Virus record (IMG/VR): IMGVR_UViG_3300025849_000078 | Location: 1-40,648 of that record | Source: a virus | Length of the DNA stretch: 40,648 nt | Reading direction: 5' to 3' (one strand) | In this document: positions 1 through 9,402 of the stretch, piece by piece | Numbering within the stretch: position 1 is the stretch's first letter | Layout of the letters: each line of letters begins with the position of its first letter | Translations under genes and position numbers: made by a program | Notes under the pieces: model-generated | What the model saw: the letters and a program-made list of their open reading frames with translations, nothing else | Databases searched by the model: none | Told to the model about the DNA's origin: nothing

Positions 1-3000
1 CTTAGAAAGAATTGAGCAAGTTGTTGGTAACGTAGCATCGGGTCTTACAATGACTCCAACTACAGGAAATACTTTAACACAAACAACAGCATATCCTTAC
101 GCAGAAACACCTCAAGCATGGGAAGGCTTAACACGTCAAGTACGTGGTATACGTAGAAACATCGATGCACAATTAGGCGAAAAACTTTATGCACAATTTC
201 CTAAGCCATGGGAAATGACAAATGCAAATGCAGGACGCGGACGTGACTTGTTTTTACAAAACAGAGAATTTATTAAAACAGAAACCACAGCATATATTAC
301 TGAAAACTATCCAAACTTAAAATACAGTCGTACAAAATGTAAACAAGATATTGGATTTATATTAGATGCTATTGCATATGACTTAACATATGGTGGTAAC
401 TGGCAATCAGTTGTTGCAGGTGAAGCATATTACACAGGCGCAGTACTAGAAATTGCAGCAAGTGAAAAAGCCGCTACTATTGCAGCTTACGGATTTATGA
501 AACAGCTAGTACAAACTGTACAGCGTAACATTACGGTAACACCTGTACTACAAACTGATGTAGCACAAATTGCAGGTGTTGGCGGAACAGCTAGTGAATC
601 AACTACAATTGGTAACTTATTTGATGATATTACTGATACTATTAACAGTGGTGTTGGCACAGTATCAGAAGTATATCCAAGTGTTGCAGGAGCAAACGCA
701 CTTACGTTTGCAGATACACAAGCAATTGACGCAGCAAAAGATCAAGTTGGCGAATACACAATTGACTTTATTAGCAAAAACTTTGGTAGCTTCAAATACG
801 ATAGTGGTATTTGTAGACGTGACTTAGAAATACTTTCAGAAGGCGCACAGAATGATACACTTACTGGATCAAACTATCTAGCTATTCAAGCAGGTAGAGC
901 ATACAGAAGAGAAACATCTGAATATCTACAAGGTGCACAAAAAAGTCAAACTGTAGGTGCAATTAGAAAATTCCGTGATCTACAATTAGCAGACTTAACT
1001 GACTCAACATATATAACAAGAACAACATCATTCTATAATGAAGTAGTAGATATTTTACAAAATAGCACCACAGCTGAAGATGCACTAACTTTTCCAAGTT
1101 ATAATTCAACAGCAGATGCTATTAAAGCTAAAAACTTATTAGTATCTAATAGACAGTTTATAATTGATGATGTTGTAAATTATGTTGAAAATACTTACAA
1201 TAATCCTCCAGGATCATTTGTATATGATAGAGCACGTTGCGAAAGAGACGTAGCATTTATTGTAGACGGATTATGTCATGATATCATGTACGGCGGAAAT
1301 ATTGCCCAAGTACGTATTGCTAAATCATACTTTAACTTAAACGGTGCAAGTGTTATTCCGGGTGAAGCAACAGAAACTATTGCAGCATACGGACACTTAT
1401 CAAGTGTTGCACAAGATGTTATTACTGAAGTTTCAATTACAAAACAAACTGGTAACACACAAACACAAAGTACAAATGGTAATCCTGCATCAGCAACTGA
1501 AGAAGCATTAATTGTATCATTTATTACTGAAGTTACTAATGCTATTACAGCTGATAATCCAAACGGAATTTCAGCAATTACTGAAGTAACAAGTACAGAA
1601 ATTGGTCAAACAGCTACTGACTATGCATTGTTTGATTCAAATAGAGACGGACATATTAAAACTACACTACAGTTTGTAACTGACACATATAGTGATTTCA
1701 AATTTGATCATGCTAAGTGTACAAGAGACTTAGGATTAATTTTTGATGCCGCAAAATATGATGCATTACTTGGAACAAATATTGCAAGTATTATTACAGC
1801 ATTCTCATATCGTAGAAAACCTGCAAGAACAAAAGTAATTGCAGATCAGAAAGATGCAACTATTGCAGCTAATATGTTTGCTATGAGAGAAATGCAGGCA
1901 GTATTATCAAGTGAACAGTGTGAAACAAGTGTACAACTTGAAGAAACATTTGAATGGGTTAACGACACTATTTGGACAGCAAGCTATGAAGGTGCAAATA
2001 AACAAGTTGTAGATCCAGAGATTTATAATGCACAATACCAATTAGAAACTAACAAGGAATGGATTGTACAAGAAGCACTCAATGAAGCAGATGAATGTTA
2101 TAAAGCAGCTGTTTCAAAAGTTGAAGCAAATGGTACAGTTACCGTTGCAGATACAAGCTGGTTATCTCCAGGAATGGGATTAAAATTTGTAAACTATGAT
2201 GATAGTACTAATGCTTTAACAGAAGCAGGAGCTGACGCAGATACAACATATTATGTAAAATCTATTGAAAGTGATACAACTTTTATTGTAAGTACAACAG
2301 TTAATGGATCAGCTTTTGCCTTTGATCCTACTGAATCAGCTTTCCAATATAACAAAAACAAATGTCGTAGAGATACTGGATATTTCTTAGATGCTGTAGG
2401 TTATGATATTACACTAGGAACTAACTACAATGCTGTAACACAAGGTCTTGCTTATCAAAGAGCAAGTGCAAGTGTAGCAAATGGAGCGCAATTAGTTCAA
2501 ACAACAGCAGGTATTAATTTTACAAAAGCTAAAGTTGCAGAACTCTACAAAGTAAGAACAAGTACAACAGGACTATCAAGATCAAATGCATTCTTTGCAG
2601 AAATTGTTGATGTCTTAAATAACGGCGTTGGAAGTGCAGATGCAATTACGTATCCAGCACCAGCAGGCGCATCAGCAAACACAACTAATGCTGTAGCACA
2701 ATTAGGTGCTAACAGAGCATTTATGATTGCAGAAATTACAGCATGGATTGCTGTTAACTATCCTGCATTAACTTACGATGTAGCAAAATGTGAAAGAGAT
2801 GTTGGTTATGTAATTGACGCACTACGTTATGATATTATGTATGGCGGAACAAGTGCAAGTAACCAAGCAGCAAGAAGTTATTTTGTTGATGGCGTATACC
2901 AAGGTGGCGCAGGCGAAGGCGCAGCAACAGCGGCAGCTTATAACAGACTTTCAGTAGTAACTGATGAAGTTATTAGAGAAGTTGCTGTATCAAAATCAGC

Positions 3001-6000
3001 AGGAAATGCAGCTAACCAAGATACATCAGGAACAGCAGCTAGTGCAACAGAAGGTACACTTTCTCAAACACTACTACAACTTGTTGAAGATGTAATTACA
3101 GCAGGTAATACAAACAGCTTACCAACAGCAACATATCCAGATGTAAACGGTGCAGCAGCTGACTTAAAAGCAGCTCAAATACAAATTAAACGTAATGCAG
3201 ATGATATTGTTATTAAAACTGTAAAATATATTGATAACACATATAGTGCAATGTTTGAAGTTAAGAGTTCATATGTTTATAACAGAATATTGTGTGCAAG
3301 AGATGTTAGAGAATATGTATACGGAATGAAATGGGACGCTGCATATTCACGTAACTGGGCTAAAAGATATAACGCTCCGTTGGTGTCATATGATACAAAT
3401 GTATTAGCAGTTGACTACACAGGTTGGTACAAAGCAGCGTTAGGTGCAAGATACTATGCAAATAGTGTTCTTGGTTCACAAGAAGAAGATTTCTACTACT
3501 TACGTAACGGTACTGGTGTTAGATTACAAACAATGGATGGACTACAAGGCGACTTAGGTCCAGCAAACGCCTACGGTACAAGTAGACCAACAGGCGGTGC
3601 GTATGCATCACTTGATCCAGGTTGGGGACCAAAAGATGAGCGTGTATGGATTACAGCACGTTCGCCATACGTACAAAACTGTACAACATTTGGTTATGCA
3701 GCTGTAGGACAAAAAATTGACGGCGCACTACATGATGGCGGTAACGATTCAATTGTTAGTAACGACTTTACACAAGTTATTAGTGATGGTATCGGAGCAT
3801 GGTTGCTTAACAATGGTAGAGCAGAACTTGTGTCAGTGTTTACGTACTACTCACATATTGGGTACTTGTGTGAAACAGGCGGAAGAGCTCGTGCTACAAA
3901 CGGTAACAACTCATACGGTACATACGGTTCAGTTGCAGAAGGAGTCGATCCAGATGAAATTCCAGTAACAGCAGTTGTAGATAACTCAACACAATACAAC
4001 GCTACAATAACCAACGTATTTACAAATACTGACGCAATACAACGTTTAGAATATTCACATGCAGGTAATGATTATACTGAAGCAAATATTAATATATTTG
4101 GCTCAGGAGATGATGAATCATTATTAGCAGATGAATTTAGAGACGGCGCAATAAACAGAATCCAAATTGGTGAAACAATTGAATCACCTAGTAACGCTGG
4201 TGGTACAAACTATACTGTTGTATCAAACACAGCGCAGGCCGGAACATTAACAAGTATTAACTTAGCAGCCACAGACGGTAGTATTTCAAGTGCTTATGTT
4301 GGTATGGCAATTTATGTTACTGGTGGTGCAGGTGTTGGTAACTATGGTTACATTACATCATACAATTCAGGAAGTAAATTAGCTAACGTTGTAGATAGAT
4401 ACGGAGTTTCAGGATTTAGTCATGTTGTTCCAGGAACAACTATTGTCGCCCCAAACAGTTCTTCAACATATCAAGTTGAACCAAGAGTTACAATTCCAGC
4501 TCCAGCAAATGCTGTAGCAACTGTGCAAACTATTGCAACTGATGATTTTAACAACATCGAATTTGTTGAAACAGCAAACACATATGCAGGTGTTGTAAGT
4601 GAATCAAACAGTGACGGTAGCGGTGCAACATTTAATGTTACACGTAACGGTGCAAAATATTATGTAACTGTTGCAAGTGGCGGTAAAGAATTTACTAGAC
4701 TATCAACAGTAACTATCAAAGGCGGATTGCTAGGCGGTACAGATGTAGACAACGATATAGTTGTTACAATTACAACAGTTAATGCATCTGGTGCAATAGT
4801 TGACTTTGATTTTGATGGTATTGGACGTAAAGGATACTTTATTGCACTAGCAGATGGTAACTTCTACACAAGTATAGACGGTACTACAGCAGCAAGTTGG
4901 ACAGCAATTACTAAAACAGGTGATCACCAAAACATAGCAAGTGCATTATTAAATGACGGTTCAAGTACAGCTAAACCTCATGCAGCAGTGGCAACTAGAG
5001 TAAGCTCAAATGTTGTTAGTGTAAGTGTTGATGATGCATTAGGTACATGGGCAGACAAGACACTTAGCGGTTTAACAGCAGGTACAGCAATGAATGTTGC
5101 AACAGGTTATATTGCATTAGGAACAAATAGATTTGTTGTTACATCAAACTCAGATCAAGATGTTGCTTATTCAGATGATGGCGGAACAAACTGGTCAACA
5201 TATTCAACAGCATTACCAGGAACTGGTTATGATTGTTTAACATATGGTAAAGGATTGTTTGTTGCACTTGACTCTGGAAGTACTAATGCTGTTACATCAC
5301 CAACAGGTGAAACATGGACGGCTAGAACACTTCCAAACAGTAAAACATGGATTGACGTAGTATGGGGTAACGGTATATTTGTTGCACTAGCAAGCGATAC
5401 AGGTGCTAATAACATGGCATATAGTATTGATGGTACAACATGGGTAGCAGCAAGCACTCCAAATGCAACAGCTACACCAAGTGGTATTGCATACGGACAA
5501 GGTGTATTTGTAATTACATACAGCGACGATGAAACAGTAATAGCTGAGTCGTTTGATGGAGTTAAATGGACTGAAGTTACTGGCTTAACTGATATAGGTG
5601 AGAAAGTAGCGTTTGGTAATCCACATACAATTGGCGCAACAACACCAATAGGTAGATTTGTAAGTGTTGATGATACAAGTAATACAGCAAAAACAATTTA
5701 CAGAGGAGCTCCTGCATTAGGTAGAGCAGGTGTTGCTAACCAGAAAATATTTGAAATTAGAATGACAGAACCAGGATCAGGATACGAAGGTGCAGCACCT
5801 ACTATTACAGTTACAGATCCAGGAAACATTGAAGATGTTGTACTAGTTCCAAAAATTAGAAATGGCGTATTGGCTAACCCAACATTTATTAACAGAGGTA
5901 CTAGCTTTATTACAGCTAGTGCAGAAGTTGATGGTCCAACATCAAACGGTGGTGCAGACTTTACACAAAGTGGACAGTTTGTTGCAGTTAGAAGATTAAG

Positions 6001-6754
6001 TGCAACACCAGTAAACGGTTCTAACGTTGAGTTTGACAGCTTACCAGGACAGTTCTTTAAACTAGTTAACACAGTTTCACTAGTAGGACTTAACGATGGT
6101 TCTAAAACAGCGTTCTTACAATTATCACCAGACATGAGTATTACAGATGCTCCAGTAGATGGTAATCCAGTAACAATGCGTATTAGATTTAGTCAAGTAC
6201 GTCTAACAGGACACGACTTCTTAGATATTGGTACAGGAGGATTTACAACTACTAATTACCCTGGCATACCAACTATAGCACCAGACCAAGCTAAAGAAAC
6301 CAAAGACGACAATGGCGGAAGAGTGTTCTTTACAGCTACTGACCAAGATGGTAACTTTAGAGTTGGTGACTTGTTTAGTATTGAACAGGCAACTGGTGTT
6401 GCGACATTGAATGCTGAAGCGTTCAACATTGCAGGACTACAAGAACTATCACTAGGTGAAGTTACACTAGGTGGTAACTCTGCAAGTATTAGTGAATTTA
6501 GTACAGACCCGTTCTTTACAGCTAATAGTGACACAGTAGTACCAACACAGAGAGCGGTGAAAGCATACATCGAAGCCCAAATTGGTGGCGGTGGTGCTAC
6601 ACTTAACGTCAACAGTGTAACAGCTGGTGACATATTCATCAACACTAATCAAATTACAACGGTTAGTGGAGAACAGATAAATATAAAAGCAAACGTAAAC
6701 TTTACAGGTAGTGTACTTGGTTTACCAATGGCTTACAACTACTTTTTAAGATAA
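1..6754 (+). CDS. Giant virion fibre/baseplate-type protein, 5' end outside the window
   Basis: The frame is open from base 2, and the first ATG (base 50) has no ribosome binding site, so the gene probably starts upstream; at least 2250 residues are visible. The first half holds about seven degenerate modules with the pattern aromatic-x-Tyr...Cys-x-Arg-Asp...Asp-Ala...Tyr-Asp...Gly-x-Asn, for example KCKQDIGFILDAIAYD and KCERDVGYVIDALRYD. Module five is split by a beta-rich insertion of roughly 85 residues. Around bases 4830-5660 lie repeats of the type GxFVAL...S.DGTTW, like BNR/YCF48 beta-propeller blades. The C-terminus ends with a Gly-rich linker and a short beta domain. Giant proteins of this style are structural in marine T4-like phages. 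A virion surface or fibre role is inferred from composition and from downstream fibre-like genes; no enzyme active site is recognised. Confidence 0.75.
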   Translation, partial: LERIEQVVGNVASGLTMTPTTGNTLTQTTAYPYAETPQAWEGLTRQVRGIRRNIDAQLGEKLYAQFPKPWEMTNANAGRGRDLFLQNREFIKTETTAYITENYPNLKYSRTKCKQDIGFILDAIAYDLTYGGNWQSVVAGEAYYTGAVLEIAASEKAATIAAYGFMKQLVQTVQRNITVTPVLQTDVAQIAGVGGTASESTTIGNLFDDITDTINSGVGTVSEVYPSVAGANALTFADTQAIDAAKDQVGEYTIDFISKNFGSFKYDSGICRRDLEILSEGAQNDTLTGSNYLAIQAGRAYRRETSEYLQGAQKSQTVGAIRKFRDLQLADLTDSTYITRTTSFYNEVVDILQNSTTAEDALTFPSYNSTADAIKAKNLLVSNRQFIIDDVVNYVENTYNNPPGSFVYDRARCERDVAFIVDGLCHDIMYGGNIAQVRIAKSYFNLNGASVIPGEATETIAAYGHLSSVAQDVITEVSITKQTGNTQTQSTNGNPASATEEALIVSFITEVTNAITADNPNGISAITEVTSTEIGQTATDYALFDSNRDGHIKTTLQFVTDTYSDFKFDHAKCTRDLGLIFDAAKYDALLGTNIASIITAFSYRRKPARTKVIADQKDATIAANMFAMREMQAVLSSEQCETSVQLEETFEWVNDTIWTASYEGANKQVVDPEIYNAQYQLETNKEWIVQEALNEADECYKAAVSKVEANGTVTVADTSWLSPGMGLKFVNYDDSTNALTEAGADADTTYYVKSIESDTTFIVSTTVNGSAFAFDPTESAFQYNKNKCRRDTGYFLDAVGYDITLGTNYNAVTQGLAYQRASASVANGAQLVQTTAGINFTKAKVAELYKVRTSTTGLSRSNAFFAEIVDVLNNGVGSADAITYPAPAGASANTTNAVAQLGANRAFMIAEITAWIAVNYPALTYDVAKCERDVGYVIDALRYDIMYGGTSASNQAARSYFVDGVYQGGAGEGAATAAAYNRLSVVTDEVIREVAVSKSAGNAANQDTSGTAASATEGTLSQTLLQLVEDVITAGNTNSLPTATYPDVNGAAADLKAAQIQIKRNADDIVIKTVKYIDNTYSAMFEVKSSYVYNRILCARDVREYVYGMKWDAAYSRNWAKRYNAPLVSYDTNVLAVDYTGWYKAALGARYYANSVLGSQEEDFYYLRNGTGVRLQTMDGLQGDLGPANAYGTSRPTGGAYASLDPGWGPKDERVWITARSPYVQNCTTFGYAAVGQKIDGALHDGGNDSIVSNDFTQVISDGIGAWLLNNGRAELVSVFTYYSHIGYLCETGGRARATNGNNSYGTYGSVAEGVDPDEIPVTAVVDNSTQYNATITNVFTNTDAIQRLEYSHAGNDYTEANINIFGSGDDESLLADEFRDGAINRIQIGETIESPSNAGGTNYTVVSNTAQAGTLTSINLAATDGSISSAYVGMAIYVTGGAGVGNYGYITSYNSGSKLANVVDRYGVSGFSHVVPGTTIVAPNSSSTYQVEPRVTIPAPANAVATVQTIATDDFNNIEFVETANTYAGVVSESNSDGSGATFNVTRNGAKYYVTVASGGKEFTRLSTVTIKGGLLGGTDVDNDIVVTITTVNASGAIVDFDFDGIGRKGYFIALADGNFYTSIDGTTAASWTAITKTGDHQNIASALLNDGSSTAKPHAAVATRVSSNVVSVSVDDALGTWADKTLSGLTAGTAMNVATGYIALGTNRFVVTSNSDQDVAYSDDGGTNWSTYSTALPGTGYDCLTYGKGLFVALDSGSTNAVTSPTGETWTARTLPNSKTWIDVVWGNGIFVALASDTGANNMAYSIDGTTWVAASTPNATATPSGIAYGQGVFVITYSDDETVIAESFDGVKWTEVTGLTDIGEKVAFGNPHTIGATTPIGRFVSVDDTSNTAKTIYRGAPALGRAGVANQKIFEIRMTEPGSGYEGAAPTITVTDPGNIEDVVLVPKIRNGVLANPTFINRGTSFITASAEVDGPTSNGGADFTQSGQFVAVRRLSATPVNGSNVEFDSLPGQFFKLVNTVSLVGLNDGSKTAFLQLSPDMSITDAPVDGNPVTMRIRFSQVRLTGHDFLDIGTGGFTTTNYPGIPTIAPDQAKETKDDNGGRVFFTATDQDGNFRVGDLFSIEQATGVATLNAEAFNIAGLQELSLGEVTLGGNSASISEFSTDPFFTANSDTVVPTQRAVKAYIEAQIGGGGATLNVNSVTAGDIFINTNQITTVSGEQINIKANVNFTGSVLGLPMAYNYFLR
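259..3357 (+). repeat. Seven Cys-Arg-Asp modules inside the giant fibre protein
   Basis: Imperfect protein repeats of about 30-50 residues lie near bases 259-402, 763-873, 1147-1302, 1651-1782, 2341-2426, 2710-2855 and 3220-3357. Each carries one Cys followed by Lys/Arg-x-Asp and then an amphipathic helix ending in Gly-x-Asn or similar. Several are preceded by an NR(E/Q/A)F helix. The repeat is visible in protein and much diverged in DNA. Confidence 0.7.
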
Positions 6755-6770
6755 ACGGAGAAAAAAGAAA

Positions 6771-7091
6771 ATGGCAACAGGAATATTAGGAAGTGCAGAT
6801 TTAGCAGCAGCGGCAAACACCACTGTGTATACTGTACCTGCGGATACATTTGCAGTAGTTACTGTTAATGTAACAAATAGAAATTCAGCATCAAGAGATG
6901 TTAGGGTGGCACTAGCGGCGTCAGGAACGCCAACTAATGCTGAATATATAGAATTCGATACCGAACTACTAGGAAATGGTAGTCTAGAGCGAGGCGGAAT
7001 TGTGTTAGATGCAACTAAAAATGTTGTAGTATATTCTAACAGTACTGACGTAAATGTTGTAGTATATGGTATAGAAACAGCAACAGCATAA
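6771..7091 (+). CDS. Small virion-type beta protein, hypothetical
   Basis: This is a 106-residue protein with a clear ribosome binding site (CGGAG) upstream. The sequence is dominated by short beta-strand-like stretches (TVYTVPADTFAVVTVNV, NVVVYSNSTDVNVVVYG) and is rich in Ala, Val, Thr and Asn, with no signal peptide or membrane segment. The sequence resembles small beta-sandwich proteins found next to tail fibres in marine phages, although I do not recognise a named family. It sits 16 bases after the giant fibre gene and 10 bases before the next fibre-like gene, all in the same direction, so a co-expressed virion role is likely. There is no evidence for catalysis. Confidence 0.6.
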   Translation: MATGILGSADLAAAANTTVYTVPADTFAVVTVNVTNRNSASRDVRVALAASGTPTNAEYIEFDTELLGNGSLERGGIVLDATKNVVVYSNSTDVNVVVYGIETATA

Positions 7092-7101
7092 AGGAGCAGA
7101 C

Positions 7102-7803
7102 ATGCGCAGAATTAACACAGGAACAGTTGGAAGACCTCTACTAGCACGATTGGTGAGTGTTGACAACAAACTATCAAGTCTTGTTCCAAACGAGAACATT
7201 ACCATTGAACCAAATGGATCAGGTGATGTTGTTATTCCAGCAAATCCACAGTTGCTTGTACAAAATACTACACAAAGTACAACTACAGCAACAGGAGGCC
7301 TAATACTTAGTGGTGGTATAGGCGTAGCGAAAAATGCTTATGTTGGTGGCGCTATAAATGTCGCAGGAACACTAACATCACAATATTTAACAGCTGCAAC
7401 ATCAACACACATGACAATACCTCAGGGTACAACAGCACAACGCCCCGGCTCTCCGTCCGAAGGCTTTGTAAGGTTTAACACTGACTACGGTCATTTAGAG
7501 TGGTACACAGGATCAGCTTGGACAGTAGGCGGATTTCAAAACGTTGCTGTTACAGGTGGAAGAACAACATTAAGTTGGCAAACAAATTGGGTACAAGGAA
7601 ATCACACAGTTACACTACCAAGTTCGCCAGCACAAGGTGATAGAGTTAGATTTTTCTTAGTAAGTGGATCAAACTTTACAGTAGCACGTAATGGTAAACT
7701 AATTAACGGCGATTCGTCAAACCTAACAGTTACTACAGAAGATGCAGCGTTTGAAATGGTATTCCACAATAATACTTACGGATGGCGTATCTTTACAATC
7801 TAA
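7102..7803 (+). CDS. Tail fibre-like structural protein
   Basis: This is a 233-residue protein preceded by AGGAG. The middle contains a Gly/Ala-rich stretch (GGLILSGGIGVAKNAYVGGA) typical of phage fibre beta-helical or trimeric shafts. It is followed by a PGSPSEGFVRFNTDYGHLEWY segment with the 'G.(I/V).(F/W)(F/N)T....LE.Y.G..W' pattern used repeatedly in phage fibres and also seen in the sheath insertion and the 21352-22614 protein of this window. The C-terminal 80 residues look like an all-beta tip. Position between the giant fibre gene and three Cys-rich paralogues supports a tail or fibre role. Exact assignment (shaft, tip or whisker) is not possible from sequence alone. Confidence 0.6.
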   Translation: MRRINTGTVGRPLLARLVSVDNKLSSLVPNENITIEPNGSGDVVIPANPQLLVQNTTQSTTTATGGLILSGGIGVAKNAYVGGAINVAGTLTSQYLTAATSTHMTIPQGTTAQRPGSPSEGFVRFNTDYGHLEWYTGSAWTVGGFQNVAVTGGRTTLSWQTNWVQGNHTVTLPSSPAQGDRVRFFLVSGSNFTVARNGKLINGDSSNLTVTTEDAAFEMVFHNNTYGWRIFTI

Positions 7804-7818
7804 TAGGAGCAAAGTTGA

Positions 7819-8601
7819 ATGGCAACTTACGATAGTTATAAAAAAGTTACAAATGAACAAATCATTGATGGCACAGTTACCGAAGATAAAATGGGAACTG
7901 GCGTTCGTCATAGACTTTGTACAAAGTGGCTAATCGGTGATGCATGTCGTTGTTCAGCTGGTTGCTGTTGTTTGTGGACTGCACCAGGATGTACACGTAG
8001 AGTGCATTTCGAGTTATGGGCTGCTGGCGGCAACGGATCAGGCGCTTGTTCATGTAACAGATGCCACCACTATCAAGGCGCAGGCGGCGGCTCTTATAAT
8101 CAAAAATCAATTACTACAGCACCAGGTTGTACATACAGAATGTGTGCAGGTGGAGTATACAGATGTTTGAGTAGAGAGTGTTCTGCTTGTAACGGATGTA
8201 TTTCATATGTTTGCGGTTACAATGCTTGTCAACTATGTACAGTAGGCGGACGTTGCGGTAACGCTAACACAGACTGGTCAAACTATTGTTTCAGTTGTTG
8301 GGGTTGTTGTGTTGGACCAGGATGTGGAACAGGCAGAGGTCAAATGCACATTATGAGTCACATTGGTGTGTTTAGTGGAATTTACAACTGTCACTGTCAC
8401 CATCAATATGTTAGACCAACAGCGGCACCTATGTTAGGTGGTAACGTTTCACAGGGTATATCAGTATGTTGGATGCGTTGCGGTTGTTGGATTGCACCTC
8501 CGGGACATGGTGGACAAAGTGCAAACTCTACATATTGTGGACGTTGTTGTGGCCAAGGTGGTACAGGCGGTCCAGGAGTAGTAAAATTAACATTTACGTA
8601 A
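7819..8601 (+). CDS. Cys/Gly-rich adhesin-like virion protein, paralogue 1
   Basis: This is a 260-residue protein with 33 cysteines (about 13%), preceded by AGGAG. The N-terminus (MATYDSYKKVTNEQIIDGTV) is shared with the next two genes and looks like a fibre attachment segment. A core of type FELWAAGGNGSGACSC resembles the 'VPxGVxxVxVELWGAGGGG' Gly-rich domain of phage tail adhesins, here studded with CxC, CC, CCC and CxxC motifs. The C-terminus is conserved (CGRCCGQGGTGGPG). There is no signal peptide. Because phage virion proteins fold in the reducing cytoplasm, so many cysteines suggest metal binding, later disulfide cross-linking or S-linked modification; which of these applies is unknown. 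It is the first of a tandem triplication. Confidence 0.7.
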   Translation: MATYDSYKKVTNEQIIDGTVTEDKMGTGVRHRLCTKWLIGDACRCSAGCCCLWTAPGCTRRVHFELWAAGGNGSGACSCNRCHHYQGAGGGSYNQKSITTAPGCTYRMCAGGVYRCLSRECSACNGCISYVCGYNACQLCTVGGRCGNANTDWSNYCFSCWGCCVGPGCGTGRGQMHIMSHIGVFSGIYNCHCHHQYVRPTAAPMLGGNVSQGISVCWMRCGCWIAPPGHGGQSANSTYCGRCCGQGGTGGPGVVKLTFT

Positions 8602-8611
8602 GGAATTTTTA

Positions 8612-9394
8612 ATGGCAAGTTATGCAAGTTATAAAAAGGTACACGGCGACCAAATGGTTAATGGAACATTAACCGATAATGATATTAATTCAAATACATT
8701 AAATAATTATGGTGTAAAATGGATATCAGGTGTACCTTGTAGATGTAGTGGCGGTTGCTGTTGCAACTGGACTGTGCCTACCGGAGTATGCAGATTAACT
8801 GTAGACTTATGGGGCGCAGGCGGCAATGGTAGTGGTGCGTGTTCATGTAGTAGATGTCATCACTTTAAAGCAGCCATGGGCGGCAGTCATAACTCGAAAA
8901 CACTAGGCACAAGACCGGGCTGTACATATACTTTATGTGCGGCTGGTGTGTACAGATGTTTAAGTAGAGAATGTGTAGGTTGTAATGGATGTACAACTTA
9001 TGCAAATGGATACAATATGTCAGGATTTTGTGCTTGCGGCGGATATAGAGCTGAAGCAAATACAAGTTGGTCAAACGGTTGTTTCTACACTAACGCATAT
9101 TGTAGATGTCCAACACACAACAATGGCGACATGTATGTTGTGCCAAACAATCCAGGATGGTCAACAGCGTCAGGATATTGTCATTGCCATACTCAAGAAA
9201 TACACCAAGGTGTTGCGCCAATTATCGGCGGCATTAGTACACAAGGTATTAGAGAATGTTGGATACGTTGTGGTAACTTTAGTGTACCGTACGGAACAGG
9301 CGGACAAAGTGCAATGAATACTTATTGTGGCAGTAGTTGTTGCGGACAAGGCGGAACTGGCGGCGGCGGCCTCATAAGAGTAACATATATTTAG
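8612..9394 (+). CDS. Cys/Gly-rich adhesin-like virion protein, paralogue 2
   Basis: This is a 260-residue paralogue of its two neighbours, with 27 cysteines. It keeps the same order of blocks: N-terminal SYKKVHGDQMVNGTL, PCRCSGGCCCNWTVP, LWGAGGNGSGACSCSRCHH, VYRCLSRECVGCNGC and a C-terminal Cys-Cys-Gly-Gln-Gly-Gly block. The central 60 residues and the N-terminal 40 are the most diverged parts, as expected if these contact different partners or receptors. It starts 10 bases after paralogue 1 with an AAGGA ribosome binding site and ends 8 bases before paralogue 3, so the three are translated from one transcript. The function is inferred only from the adhesin-like Gly-rich pattern and location. 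Confidence 0.7.
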   Translation: MASYASYKKVHGDQMVNGTLTDNDINSNTLNNYGVKWISGVPCRCSGGCCCNWTVPTGVCRLTVDLWGAGGNGSGACSCSRCHHFKAAMGGSHNSKTLGTRPGCTYTLCAAGVYRCLSRECVGCNGCTTYANGYNMSGFCACGGYRAEANTSWSNGCFYTNAYCRCPTHNNGDMYVVPNNPGWSTASGYCHCHTQEIHQGVAPIIGGISTQGIRECWIRCGNFSVPYGTGGQSAMNTYCGSSCCGQGGTGGGGLIRVTYI

Positions 9395-9402
9395 GAACAA
9401 AA

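Noticed and set aside
5698-6645. Several minus-strand frames of 60-145 codons inside the giant fibre gene
   Set aside because: All are antisense shadows of an AT-rich repetitive gene and have no initiation signals or coupling to any minus-strand unit.
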